From Durusdinium trenchii (lineage: Eukaryota > Sar > Dinophyceae > Suessiales > Symbiodiniaceae): a DNA stretch of 64,000 nucleotides. The position numbers were made by a program, and so were the translations under genes. The notes under the pieces are model-generated. The model saw only the letters and a program-made list of their open reading frames with translations. It searched no databases and was not told the origin of the DNA. The DNA lies in assembly GCA_963970005.1 (NCBI GenBank), contig CAXAMN010015335.1:695174-759173 (forward strand), written 5' to 3'. Shown one piece after another: positions 10,679 through 22,100 of this stretch (within the stretch, counting starts at the first letter, position 1; the number at the start of each line of letters is the position of its first letter).

Positions 10679-11744
10679 ATGAAAGAAGAATCAAAAACGG
10701 TCAGCTCCTCCATGGATGAGGTGGATCGATTGGGTCATCGATCTAGTCTGGGCCCTGCCAGTCCACTTCTCCCTGCGTCGCCGGGCCGAGTCCAGTTCCG
10801 TGGATCTTCTGGACCCCGAAAAAACCGTGCAGCAAGACTGGACACATCTAGCACTGGGAAGAAGAGTAGGACCAACACACCTGGAAGACTAGGACCATGC
10901 ACGAACTCTCGGTGCCCAACAAGGCTCGGCGTTTTCTTGATCGTTTCTGGTTCCCCGCCGCCTGGAGGGTCTCGAAGTGCCGGACGTTGGCCTGGTGTGG
11001 AGCGACCCGAAGCGGGGCTTAAAGCCGAGAGGCCCGGTGCTTCACAGGACACCGATTTGTCATCCCATTTCATCCTAGTTCATCCTTTCATGGCCATCCA
11101 GCACTGGCCATCCAGCCCGGTTAGCTAAAAAACGTTAAAAATACGTCAAGCTAGTTGGACCTGGGTTTGGAAATTGCCATTGACCACGCGCAAGGCTCAA
11201 TCAGTGGCTCAATCCTATAAAGGAGCCACAGGAGCAAGCTGCACACCCTCTCCTGGGCCCTACAAAAAGCATCTTCAAGAACGACTCCTAAGAATGGTCC
11301 ATCTATGGTTGACAGTAGTTCCTGAATGATCCTCACCATTCCCCCCATGTCCATCTAGGTTCGCCCCACATGAGCCACAGTGCCCTGGTTGCCAAAGGTC
11401 CTCGGTGCGTCGGTGCGTCGCGGGCGCGGAGAGCATCCCGGAGAGCATGAGCAATGAGTGCACATGGACAATCCATGCCTCCCATCCACATCCCAAGACC
11501 AGCTTGCTCGTCCAATCGTGAAGTGGTTTTTCCGAGAAAGATCATTGAGAGCTATTTGGTTGGACCTTCAGTTCTGTGAGCTCTTTGGAGTCTCATCCAA
11601 CCTCTTGGGAGGATCAAAACAAATTGGATGAACATACTTTTGGGATCTTCTTTTGGGGCCAAGTCACTAGATTAAGTTACATAGTTATCTTCCGATGCGG
11701 AAGTTGCCCGGCCTAAGTCACTCGCACTCCCTCAGCGCATCTAT
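10679..11744 (+). other. Coding-like GC-rich island, frame broken
   Basis: Between about 10765 and 11015 two short plus-strand segments look like protein but lie in different frames. One reads FSLRRRAESSSVDLLDPEK after a GCCAG acceptor. The next reads ELSVPNKARRFLDRFWFP. Either an intron or a lesion separates them. No family recognised, and the remainder of the interval is blank. Confidence 0.22.
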
Positions 11745-11850
11745 CTACACCCTGGAAGACTAACATGGACCCTAAAAACCACTGGTTGGTAAAGGAAAAC
11801 ACTCTTCCAGGGGGCCGTTGTCAGGGTCTACGTTAGTTTTCGGGAGTGTA
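11745..11850. repeat. Dispersed repeat M5, copy 1
   Basis: It contains CTGGAAGACTAACATGGACC, CCACTGGTTGGTAAAGGAAAA and AGTTTTCGGGAGTGTA. The same phrases recur at 18445-18537, partly in inverted order, so this is a shared short element. Confidence 0.5.
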
Positions 11851-12165
11851 TGTCCATTCTTCTGGATGAAGCACAAGGTCAGCGTGTTGAGCGGTCCTTT
11901 TCGGTCGAGGTCGCTGCGGTCGCTTCACAAGGCCAGCATCGTCTAGTGATGTCTCATAAGAGGTTGAGAGACAGGCCTTCCAACCAAGAGAGGTTGAGAG
12001 ACCTTATGAGGCCCTGGGGCTATAAGGCTCTTCAACCTCTGTCGGAAGCTTCCAGTTGGGCTTCCGGTGTTTGCCTCGCATGCCGCAGACCTGGCCTCAC
12101 AGCGGACCTGACACGAGGCACGTCGATCGACGTCCTTTCGCCTTTCAGCGGCTCAACGTTGCCCG

Positions 12166-12262
12166 CCCTCCAACGGAAGTGGATGGCACGGCCTGCGAGT
12201 AGAGGAAAACAGTCCTCCTTTCAGGGCCGTGCCATCCACTTCCATGCTTGTTGGATGGAGGG
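12166..12262. mobile_element. M3 family inverted-repeat element
   Basis: The left end CCTCCAACGGAAGTGGATGG pairs with the right end CCATCCACTTCCATGCTTG plus TTGGATGGAGG. Its arms match the copy at 49457-49555. Confidence 0.55.
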
Positions 12263-12381
12263 TACATGGGAAAGATTCATGGCATCAGGTTAGGCTCAAC
12301 AACTAACTCATCATCTAAAATTTCCGTCAACTTCACCGTCTGCCGTCTGGCTGTGTGGCGTGGTCTCACAGTTCCTTATGG

Positions 12382-13904
12382 TCAGCCACGCTCCAGCTGA
12401 TGAGATCTGGCTGAACTTTCTTGCATGGAATCCATCAGCGTTACTGCTTGCTGACTTTGCCCACCCTTCTCGCAGGCATTGATGGCCGCATTGTAGCTGA
12501 TGACATCTGGCTGAACTTGCGTCTTCGGCATCGCACAAAACAACATTAAGGCTTGCATCCATTGCCCGCCCTGGTCACAGGCACAAATGACGGCATTGTA
12601 GCTTATGACGCTTGGCAGAATGCGCGAAGTGGGCATGGCCTCAAACAACTTCAGTGCTTGCTGCCATTGCCCGCCCTTCTCACAGGCACTGAAGACAGAG
12701 TTGTAGCTGATGACATTGGGTACAACGTCTGCCTCGGGCATGGCCTCAAAAAGCAGCAAGGCTTGCCGCCAATGCCCGCCCTGCTCACAAGCACTGATGG
12801 TGGCACTGTAGCTAATGACATTGGGTTGAACACTTGCCTTGGACATCGCATAAAACAAGTCCAATGCGTGCCTCAATTGCCCCCCCCTTCTCACAGGCAC
12901 TGATGGCGGCATTGTAGCTGATGACGTTGGGTTGAACTTTTGACTGTGGCATGTCGTCAAAAAAACTTCAACGCTTTCTGCCACTGCCCGCCTTTCTCAC
13001 AAGCACTGATGACCGCATTGTAGATGATGTTGTCTGGCTGAACTTTTGCCCTGGGCATGACCTCAAACAACTTCAATGCTTGCTGCCATTGCCCGCCCTT
13101 CTCACAGGCACTGATGGCCGCACTGTAGCTGATGACATTGGCTTGAACTCTTGCCTTGGGCATGGCCTCAAACAACTTCAATGCTTGCTGCCACTGCCCG
13201 CCCTTCTCACAAGCACTGATGGCTGCACTGTAGCTGACAAGATCTGGCTGCATTTTTGCTTCAGGCATGTTGTCCAACAACGTCAATGCCTGCTGCCATT
13301 GCTCGCCCTTTTCACAGGCACTGATGGCCGCACTGCAGCTGATGATATTGGGTTGAATGCTGGCGTCTGGCATTGTACCAAACAAGTTCATTGCATGCTG
13401 CCATTGCCCGCCCTTCTCACAGGCACTGATGGCCGCATTGTAGCTGATGACATCTGGCTGAACTTGTGACATGGGCATAACCTCAAACAGCTTCAATGCA
13501 TGCTGCCACTGCCCGCCCTTTTCACAGGCGCTGATGGCCGCATTGTGGCAAATGAGATCTGGTTCAAATCTTGCCTTGGACATTGACTCGATCAAGCTCA
13601 ATGCTCCCTGCCATTGCCCGCCCTTCTGACACGCGTTGATGGCCGCACTGCAGCTGATGATATCTGGCTGAACTTTCGCCTGTGGCATGGCGTTGAACAA
13701 TATCAACGCATGCTGCCATTTGTTCGCCTTTGTGCAGGTTGACATCCCGTCCATGAAATGGGACACATCAAGCTTTGTGTTGCCATCTTTCCTGATGGCC
13801 TCCAAAGCAGCATACACCAAAGACCATTGCTTTTGCTCACGAAACGTCTTGAAGACTCGCTGAAGGATCTGCTTCGAAGGCCTCACTTCTGGCAGCAAAA
13901 TCAC
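12382..13904 (-). pseudogene. PPR repeat protein, three frame breaks
   Basis: Thirteen 35-residue P-class pentatricopeptide repeats can be read, each like ISACEKGGQWQQALKLFEAM followed by PxAxVQPDVISYNAA. Such proteins normally bind organelle RNA sequence-specifically. The first seven units and part of the eighth are in one frame (12957-13904). The frame slips at a run of seven T (plus strand A7, 12959-12965), is in a third frame for about 80 bases, and slips again at eight G (plus strand C8, 12880-12887). The next five units are then open. A third lesion near 12415-12427 loses bases inside the last repeat, after which VQPDLIS reads in another frame and soon stops. The 5' end has no ATG: an in-frame TGA lies just upstream, next to a possible AG acceptor, so an upstream exon or a truncation is likely. 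The repeat family is certain; function is doubtful. Confidence 0.85.
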
Positions 13905-13946
13905 CAGATTGCCTCAGATTGCAGGTGTCCAAAGGAGAAAAACCTT

Positions 13947-14034
13947 GTGGATCCACATACTCTCTGAGAAGGTGATTTGTCCTTTGTTTGGAGGCTCCAC
14001 GTACCTTCTGAGAAGGTATGTGGATACCTAGGGG
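13947..14034. mobile_element. M2 family palindromic element
   Basis: This is the cleanest copy. ATCCACATACTCTCTGAGAA at the left pairs with TACCTTCTGAGAAGGTATG plus TGGAT at the right. It abuts the 5' end of the PPR array, where the start codon is missing, so it may mark a rearrangement. Confidence 0.6.
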
Positions 14035-14595
14035 GGGAAACCACTAACGACACTTCTGTGGGCGGCATTGCTGTGTCACAGGTGGACACCAAAAGTGACG
14101 ACGAAACCATCCATGGGACTGACATCTACCCCATGAAAATCACAAATGCATTTAAGCTCCATCCATGTAAGCTGTAAGAAAGATGCTGTAAGTATATAAC
14201 TAGTCCAGTAGCATGGATGGTCTAGGACAGTTTCATGGAAAGCCTCAAGTCTGGCTGAAACTTCAATTTGATGCAACTGAAGAGCTATATTAGTTGGAAC
14301 TGATTGATATCTGCTGAAATGTGATCTTGGATTCCCACATTCACCCAAGGTTTTACGGACGATTCACGGTTCCTGCAAGAGCTTCCAGCCAACAAAAACC
14401 ATCGTGACCTGCACTAACTCATTGACAGTCCTTGAATACAGTACCCAAACACTCCATGTGCTCTCTGGTCTGTCTGGTCTGACTGCCACATATACTTGCA
14501 TTGACTCCGGGTCAACCATCCCCAAGAAAAACAGCCCGGTCCCAAAGAAGTCGTGCTTATCGTGTTTGGGGTAGGTACGAATACTGCCCATGTAA

Positions 14596-14754
14596 TTAAG
14601 TCTTTAACATATCCACAACCCCACATGCCAATCCGGGATCATCCAGGTCTCCTTCACTCATGGCTTTGCACAGCTTCGTCACGGACATCTGCATGTCATC
14701 GCTTCGCAGTGCCGCCCTGCTGCGATCGACTCGCCGTTTTCCACTTTTCCTCAT
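14596..14754 (-). CDS. Small ORF, 52 residues, basic N-terminus
   Basis: From an ATG the frame reads MRKSGKRRVDRSRAALRSDD and on to a TAA. Upstream the same frame is open back to a TAG (GVPVPNFT), and ATCCCGTAG could be an acceptor there, so this may be a terminal exon. The composition is balanced and protein-like. No family recognised. Confidence 0.3.
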   Translation of the reverse strand: MRKSGKRRVDRSRAALRSDDMQMSVTKLCKAMSEGDLDDPGLACGVVDMLKT

Positions 14755-14782
14755 CGTGAAATTCGGCACAGGAACTCCCTAC

Positions 14783-15055
14783 GGGATTTGAGTGGGGAAA
14801 TCAATGATTGAATGAGCAGAATCATCTGAAACATCTCCATTTTCTTGGGGGGCATCGCCTATACCGGTTGGATGGAGCTGCACAACACGGAAAAAACACG
14901 CCTACGGAGTGGGGCACGGGATCCCCGGCACCACCTTTCCCAAACCAAACGAATGGGACGAACGAAGAGTTTCGCAACCATGGATGGATCCTTTTCATGT
15001 GGTAGATCGATGTATACGATTGTATACGTTGGGTCTGTCCTATTGGGTCTAGTGG
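14783..15055. other. No gene seen
   Basis: No open frame with protein-like texture and no repeat apart from the adjoining microsatellite cassette. Confidence 0.35.
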
Positions 15056-15058
15056 ATG

Positions 15059-15107
<49 letters not shown>

Positions 15108-15117
15108 NNNNNNNNNN

Positions 15118-15183
<66 letters not shown>
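15056..15183. repeat. (GAT)n microsatellite with 10-N gap
   Basis: An almost perfect GAT tract is broken by a gap at 15108-15117. Its right flank GTTAGCTTGCAGGCCTTTTC matches the flank of the second GAT tract at 29815, so the two tracts belong to one dispersed cassette. Poly-Asp, poly-Met and poly-Ile translations here are artefacts. Confidence 0.9.
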
Positions 15184-15184
<1 letters not shown>

Positions 15185-16846
15185 GTTAGCTTGCAGGCCT
15201 TTTCATCTAAAGTAGTGACGTTCTTAGTTTACCGGCGGCTCTAGACCTGGTTTCCTAGGACAAACTCAGTGCATACATACTCTCCCAGTTCTTGTGGAGT
15301 GTCTGGCTTTGTATCCTCCCCACCTCTCTTCTCCACGTGCCGGACCCGCCGTTCGGACGCCGTTGGGTCTGCGCCCGATCCTTGGAGAGTTGTGGAAGTC
15401 AGCAGCATACAGCAACTCCAGCATTTACGTTGGTGGTTGCAGCGAAAACAATAGAATCAATAGAACAAATATAAGGACCTGTGGGTGAAAGGTGGCACAA
15501 CCCGAGTAAAGGTGGCACATAAAAAAAATTGGGAAACCACACCTAAAGTGCTTCCGTACTGTTGATTGACAAGGTTTGAAAAGCAACACTGGCACCACAT
15601 GGATCAGGAATCTTCGGAGTTTGTTTTGTGGTGGACAACTTCGCTTGAAAGCAATCAAATCCAACAATTGCCCTGGTCATACAATTCTCTCCGGATGCTA
15701 TATTTAAAAGGAACCCACATGAATCACATGAAACAAAACAGCACTCAGCCCTCACATTGACATCAAAACCAGCTGAAGGTTCGCACGCATTGGTCTCCAA
15801 CGGTCTCCAAAGCTCAAGCCCTTCCGGAAAGCCAAGCGGTTCAACTCCGCCGTTCCAAGCGGTTTTCTCGTTCCACTGCTCGGCCACTTCACCGAGAAGG
15901 ACATGGATGAGTCCATGGAAAATAATGTCTATACCAGGGCCCCCCAGGCCCGACAGGGGGTGTCTGACAGCCTCGCCCTGGGGGCCTTAGGGGCCCTTCT
16001 TCTATTTCCAAGTTCGGCTTGTACTGCTTGGGCCAGCTGCGGCAGGGAATGCGCACATGCACACTTCGTCCAGGAATGTGCTAAAACACACTGCAGCCAG
16101 CGATTTTATCAGCAACAAACATGAAAAAACAATGAAAAACATCCCTTCCTCCTACTTGTAGGGAAGAACCTTGCTGCACCCGGAAGACTGGTCTTGTCTG
16201 TTGCCCCACGGAAGCGACCACGGAGGCTCCGTGGTAAACGTCATGTCCGGTCCGGACGCATGGTCCGGTTGCGGATCAAATCCACTGCCGGTCCGGTGGT
16301 CAATTTAACACACAAGACAAGAAAACACCAACAGTTGAGCAACTCGAGACAATTTGGATCATGATTCAAATATAAAAACCTGTGCAAAGGAGCCAGCTGT
16401 GCTGGAAAAACACACTGGGTGAGAGTTCGACGCCTGCAGGAACCATAATCATATCATGCAACGAACAAAAAGCAAATTCTATCCGGAATCACATCATGAA
16501 CAATCAACAACGAACGCCCCTTTGTTGGAGAAAGTGTGTCTCGGGTTTGCATCCAAAGAATGCTGGTCTCAGAACCTTTTGACATCTGTTCACCATCTTT
16601 GACCTTGTTCACGCGACTCGCGGTGAGAAGACTCGGAGTGTGCAACGAGCAGGGAGATCGCGATGAGCGGTGATGGGCCACGACGTGTGGGTATATTTCA
16701 CCTATACTCGAGAACAATGGAAAGAGCAAAATTGGTGACTATATACATATCAAGGGGATTCAAGGGGCCCCAAGGGTAAGGACATGTAATGTAGGCCAGC
16801 TGGATGTTTGACCCACTGTAGCAGACTGAGCTGCAAATCTATATTC
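15184..16846. other. No gene supported
   Basis: A GC-rich spot at 15330-15400 is open on the plus strand (ILGELWKSAAYSNSS) without clear splice sites. The 15500-16800 part has only short frames. TCCGGTCCGGACGCATGGTC near 16245 is a short imperfect palindrome. Confidence 0.3.
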
Positions 16847-16870
16847 TAGATAGATAGATAGATAGATAGT
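16847..16870. repeat. (GATA)n microsatellite
   Basis: About five tandem TAGA/GATA units immediately beside the donor side of the exon candidate at 16877. Confidence 0.9.
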
Positions 16871-16876
16871 ACATAC

Positions 16877-16977
16877 CAGGGGGGCCCTTGGACATGAACT
16901 TGGAGACGCCAGCAGCTCCAGCTCATTGCCCTCACCGCCAGGCCACGCAATCTTCTTAGCGCCCACGACCAAGACCT
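16877..16977 (-). CDS. Candidate internal exon, 101 bp
   Basis: It is bounded by a strong acceptor (TTCCTTTTCTTTTCAG) and a canonical GTATGT donor. The frame opens VLVVGAKKIAWPGGEGNELE and stays open across the exon. Of the short exons in the window this one has the best splice signals. No family recognised. Confidence 0.35.
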
Positions 16978-18249
16978 CTGAAAAGAAAAGGAATTGAAGC
17001 TAGCAAAGTGAAGTGTGAAGCAAGCTCAAGCGACTCACTGGTAACCCTCTGTATTCCGCTTGAATGGGTCTAGGTCTAAGCATATACATGTATATATAGA
17101 AACTCACTGTTCATCCAAATGTGGTTTCAAGATTGCCCAAACTTCCACTGATGTGAAACATGAAGCTCCTTTACACTATCTCTTCTCATCTCTTCTCCAG
17201 TCACCAAGTCATCATCAAATGCTTGAACCCCACAACAAGATCTGGTTGCCGATTTTGAAAGAAGCAACATATGACATTTATATATATATATATATCATTT
17301 GTCAATCGGGATGGTCCCCCAGGGACATAGCCATAATGTAGACTCTTGAATCATAACCCACCCAAATAAATTGAACAACCTCTTCATATGGGCTTTTGAC
17401 ATAAAGTCAACAGTCTACACTAGCCATAGCGTGGCAAAAACACGTTGTCCACTTCCGCAGAACAGCCCTGCCCAGTTCTCAGCGTCATTGAGATCTGGAT
17501 CTCTGACAAAACACAAAATTAGAAGACTATATATGCTCTTCCAATCTCTTCCAGGCGTCGACATCTTGTGACATCTTGTGGCGAAACAATGCGTAGATGT
17601 TCTCAGAGAATCCGTCAAAGCTACAGCACATTTCAACTACGTACTAGTAACTATAGCATACACTTCTCCAAGTGTTTCGCCACCATTGACCCATTATATA
17701 CCAACAAAGGTTGAAGGACCCTAAAAAGATCTAAAAAGAGTATCCCAGTTGGGTACCCCAGGTTGCAGGTCCCATTTACGGTCACCTCCCTACGGTAAGT
17801 CTCAAAAGAAAAGGACCGTTCTTCGGCCGCTCTTCCGCCGCTGAGCACCACCCGATCGCCTCCGTGACGCCGAAGGCACAGGCGGATCGCAGCAAGGTGC
17901 CTGGAGCGGTTCGGGACGGTTCGGGACGGTTCGGGCGGCGGCAGTGGAGGTGGCCCTTCAAAGGACCTGGTCTGGGACTGGAATCAGAACAAACCTGACA
18001 TGGAAATGGGTCATTTGCTGTCGTTTTTATCGGGTCAATTGTTTAGCTATTCATCTCTATTCCATGCTATTCCAGTCCCATTCGTCTGGTCTCCGGGATG
18101 ACGACGAACACCCGAGGACCGCGTTCCGACCATATTCCCTATATATAGGGATCCACACACCCTTCGAGCTATGGTGCTGTGTTTGACATGTAGCTGCCAG
18201 TCGGGTCCAGTTCGGGTCCAGCCGAACTGGTACGACTAGGTACGACTAC
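16978..18249. other. Mostly blank; possible plus-strand exon near 17.8-17.9 kb
   Basis: There is an (AT)n tract at 17277-17296. At 17770-17900 a plus-strand frame passes GPFFGRSSAAEHHPIASVTP before a GTGCCT donor, followed by three tandem copies of GGTTCGGGACG. The frame assignment is weak. Confidence 0.25.
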
Positions 18250-18366
18250 CGTGGCCTCTGGACCGAAGCGCTTCCACAACGACCCCTCTCGTTGGACTCC
18301 ACCGACCGATCCGGGCGCCGGATCGGAGTGTCCGTCCGAGGCACCGAAGTTCTGCTTCTTGCTGAC
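18250..18366 (-). CDS. Candidate internal exon, 117 bp, 39 codons
   Basis: The acceptor CGCCGCTCCAG and the donor GTAGTCG enclose exactly 39 codons, reading VSKKQNFGASDGHSDPAP through KRFGPEAT. It is phase 0 at both ends, as is the 117-bp candidate at 25056. No family recognised. Confidence 0.3.
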
Positions 18367-18444
18367 CTGGAGCGGCGGTGAGGAGACACGGAAGACGAAG
18401 AAGAGAAACATGACACTCCCAACTCCCAAGTCAACTCACATAGA

Positions 18445-18537
18445 CCCTGACAATAGAAACCTGGAAGATGGTTTTCCTCTACCAACCAGTGGTGTACTCA
18501 GGGTCCATCAGGGTCCATGTTAGTTTTCGGGAGTGTA
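18445..18537. repeat. Dispersed repeat M5, copy 2
   Basis: It shares CCTGACAA, ACCTGGAAGA, CCAACCAGTGGT and GTTAGTTTTCGGGAGTGTA with the copy at 11745-11850. Confidence 0.5.
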
Positions 18538-18964
18538 ACACGGATTTGGCTGGCTGGTGAGACGGTGTTTCGCCTTTTGAACGCCGAGAATGGGGCATCC
18601 ATTTCTGGCCAAATCAAGCTATTGTCAGTCTACATGATCCATTGTCCTCCATGGATCATTGATCAACATATATCAATCATTGCCCATCCACCCCTCCAAT
18701 CAACGTCCCATCACATAGGGACCCCTGCATTAAAAATCAGCAGGAAGGACTCCGGCTTTGAAGGCCTCAGTGCTTTCATGACCCTCAAGGAGGCAGAAGA
18801 ACTCATGTGTATGTTGAGCCTTGCCAATCCCCGGATGCATACGCATTATTAATATACCCTTGCATGCAGGGCCTGTTTCAAACAATTGACCCAGCGGCGG
18901 TCGGTCATGCTTGGAACACACCTACTCAATCAGCCAAGGCCATTGATCATTGCCCAAACCATAA

Positions 18965-19037
18965 AAAACATATATATAATATATAATATATGATATATAT
19001 ATATATATAAATATAATATAAATTATATATACATACT
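18965..19037. repeat. AT-rich simple repeat
   Basis: Long runs of ATATAT and AATATA with no other bases except occasional G and C. Confidence 0.85.
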
Positions 19038-19044
19038 GGCCCCA

Positions 19045-19140
19045 GGGATCCAAAATGATCCAAGTAGCTTCTCAGGTTCGGTACGACTGGACCCTCCTGG
19101 CACCTATACTTGCAGAGTCTCATGTCTCAGTCCCCGAGGC
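19045..19140. mobile_element. M2 family element, inverted copy
   Basis: Its reverse complement carries GAGACTCTGCAAGTATAGGTGC, CCAGGAGGGTCCAGTCGTACC and GGATCCCTGGG, which align with 10590-10678 at most positions. Confidence 0.5.
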
Positions 19141-22100
19141 GCCGGCCCCGCCGCGGTTCCGGCCGGGCGCGGCACCGTGGACGGTTCCTGCAGTGGTGGG
19201 GCCGAATGGGTTGGGGCTTGTTTTGGGGGTCTAATGGATGATGCTAGAGTCGGTTGTTGTTGTTGTTGTTGCTGTTTACTTTTGGTTGTTGGGTGGTAGC
19301 ATCATGTTATCATCAGCTTGGAATGGGCTCAATTCTGTGCAGTCAACTAATTCCTACCAGGTCCAATCATCAGTCCTTCGGCTGGAAGAAATCCAGAACC
19401 CATCTTGGATCAGAAGCATCCTTCTTACATCGTTTTGGTGGTTCCAGGCTATAGGTTCTGGTGTGATTTCTTTTGTCAATGGCCTACAAAAGCCCTCCTG
19501 CACTAACCCCCCTTGCTTTTATTGGAAGAAAATGAAAGAACCTTGGGATAATCATCCGGTTGAACGGGACGAAGATCAATGAAAAGCACCGACGAAGGCC
19601 TATCAGTCGAACCCAAACGCTTGCACGACGTTCAGGTTCTGGGTGGGACGATTGCTTCGTGCACACGATGCGTCGCCACTGAGCCTCCTCTCCCTCCAAC
19701 TCAGCTGCCATGAGTTGCTGCGGTGCTGCGCGCCCGAAGCGGCTGACTGTTGGACTGGTGGGAGCCTGACTCTCCGAGCTGGCTAGAAGAAACGGTTTCA
19801 AGATTCTTCCACCTCTTGGAGCTAGGGGGTGGGGGAACCAATTCCTCCAAACCAGTTTTCTCGCGGGTTCTCCAAAAAACTGGTTGAGTGGGGCTCCAGA
19901 ACTCAGCGAGCCGAGTTGTAGAGCTCTTGATGGGTGGAAGGACTTGTTCCGGTCGCACCTGAAGTGCGACAAGGCTTGGGACGTCGCTCAAAGCACTTGC
20001 TCCGAACATGTGTTTCATCGTGGGCCGAAGTAACTTGGGGTGGATCTATCATGTCCAAGTGATGGAGACCATAAATGCTGGACAGTGAACCCGAAGTCAC
20101 ATCTTTTGGCTGGCTCGGGATGCTTCCCATGTTCAACATTGTTCAACTAGGTTGGGGGAATCCAACATGAAACGATGTAATTGCAGGTCCATGATATACT
20201 CGACTCTGGGGGGGCCCATTGCTTGGATTGTGACCTGAAATGGGCCTATAACCCGTATGCCGATATGACTTATAAATTCCTGGAGGCAATTCCCCGAAAA
20301 GGACAACAACATGATCTTGAGCCAAACCAGAATTTCTTGGAGGGGTGGTGCAGCTGCTCTGCTGTGCGCTAACGCTTGAGCCGAATGCAGAAACAAGAAC
20401 AACTCATTCATCTCCGTTGCTGTTTAGAAGGGTTGTTCAGCAAATCTCGCTCCCAACAACTTCACTAAAGGTACGTGTGTATTGTGACTTTCTTCTGCCT
20501 TTACCAGCCTCCAGCGGACCCTGATCAGCTCCATCTTGATTTATACGGGTTGTTGTGACCAAACCACCAAATGCTAAAGCAATAGCAGGGGTCCAATATA
20601 CAGTAATGATTGGCAGGTGTGAATCTTTACCTAGGATGTTGGTGTGCTACAAAAAGAAAGGCTGGGCGGCTGGACATATCCTGGGATATCATCACGGTTT
20701 GCAGGTCCGAACAGTGGCCGCATCTTTGCATGTTTTGCGCGGCCAAACTTTGGATCAGAAGCCTGAACACCGCAGTGAGCATCCCATTAGTCTGATTGAC
20801 TGCAACAGGCCAACAAAAAACCAACATACAAAAACAAGATCAGTGTGAAGTCATCACGAGCGTACAACCAGCAAAAGTGAGCGGAGACCATAACCAATTG
20901 TGCAACCTACACACATTCAGTAAAAAAAACTAGCTTCAAAACCATCTTCAGAACCTCCTCTGACAGTGTCCTTGGCTCTTCACAATCTTCGCATCATACA
21001 CACACACACTATTTCTACAAGGCTGGTCCAACTGGGTTCAAAGTTTTCCTTGGAGTTCTGCCTCCTTGGTTACTCTCCAAGGAACTAACATGGAAGTGGA
21101 AAACCCACGGACCCCCCCCCTACTGTATGTGTAAAGGAAGCATGTCATCCAAGGGGCCATGCCATCTACTTCCACTGTGAGCTTCCAGTGGGTGCAAATT
21201 CTTCCCCAAAGCCTGGAAGAACCGACCGGATGGTCTTTCTGCCCGACCCCAAGGACCTGCACGTCAGGACCTGGAGCCAAGGAGCTGCCAGTGCCGAACC
21301 CCTACTTCACAAGGTGTCAGGGACTGGCAGTAATTGATGAATATGCCAGTCACAAATGCCAGGTCGTGTTTGGGATTTACCACTTTTTGCCCCTCACTAC
21401 CTGCCGATTCTGCCGAGAAAACGCTGGAGGGAGCTCCACTTTTTTGCCCCTCACTTCGCCCACAGTCCCATAGCAGCTCCTGTGGCGAACCGCCCCGCAG
21501 CGGATTTCAATCAAGGTACAGTGGGCATCGAGGCCCATTCTGTAGTGGAGTAGTGGACATGGGAAGGATGATCCAAATCCCCCACAACTCCAAGCCTCCG
21601 AAGTGCGAAAGAACACGGATTGTCTCACGCCGGTGCAAACGATCCATACCGACACTCGGGTGATGTCTATAAGTTGCACTTGCACCCATTTGGGACCGTC
21701 TGATTTGACAACCTTAGGAACATTGATGACCGGGTTCCGTTTGATGGTATTTGAACAGGAGGACAAGTTTTGAATTGGGACCTCCGTCGGGAAATCCCAC
21801 CGTCTGCCCCTTCTTTCGAACAGCGTTCTTCCCAAAGGCCTCCGCAGCCGGCCAGCGCATAGATACCGGCGCCGATGAGCGCGGAGCCATGGGGCGCCAA
21901 GGGGAGCACCTGCTGCACGCAAAGCGCGGAGCGCTGCGCGGAGCCTTCTGGAGGCGACCGAGCTCTTGGTGGGACTTGGGGTTGATCAGTTCCAAGAAAC
22001 TGGGACAAATCATGGGGAGAGAAACATGTATGGTTTATGAGCTGACCACTATGTATAGCTAAGGCAGCTGCTAAGGCATGCTAAGGCCAATGGCTCAAAC

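Noticed and set aside
15056-15189. Poly-Asp and poly-Met open frames
   Set aside because: They are translations of the GAT microsatellite with a gap inside.
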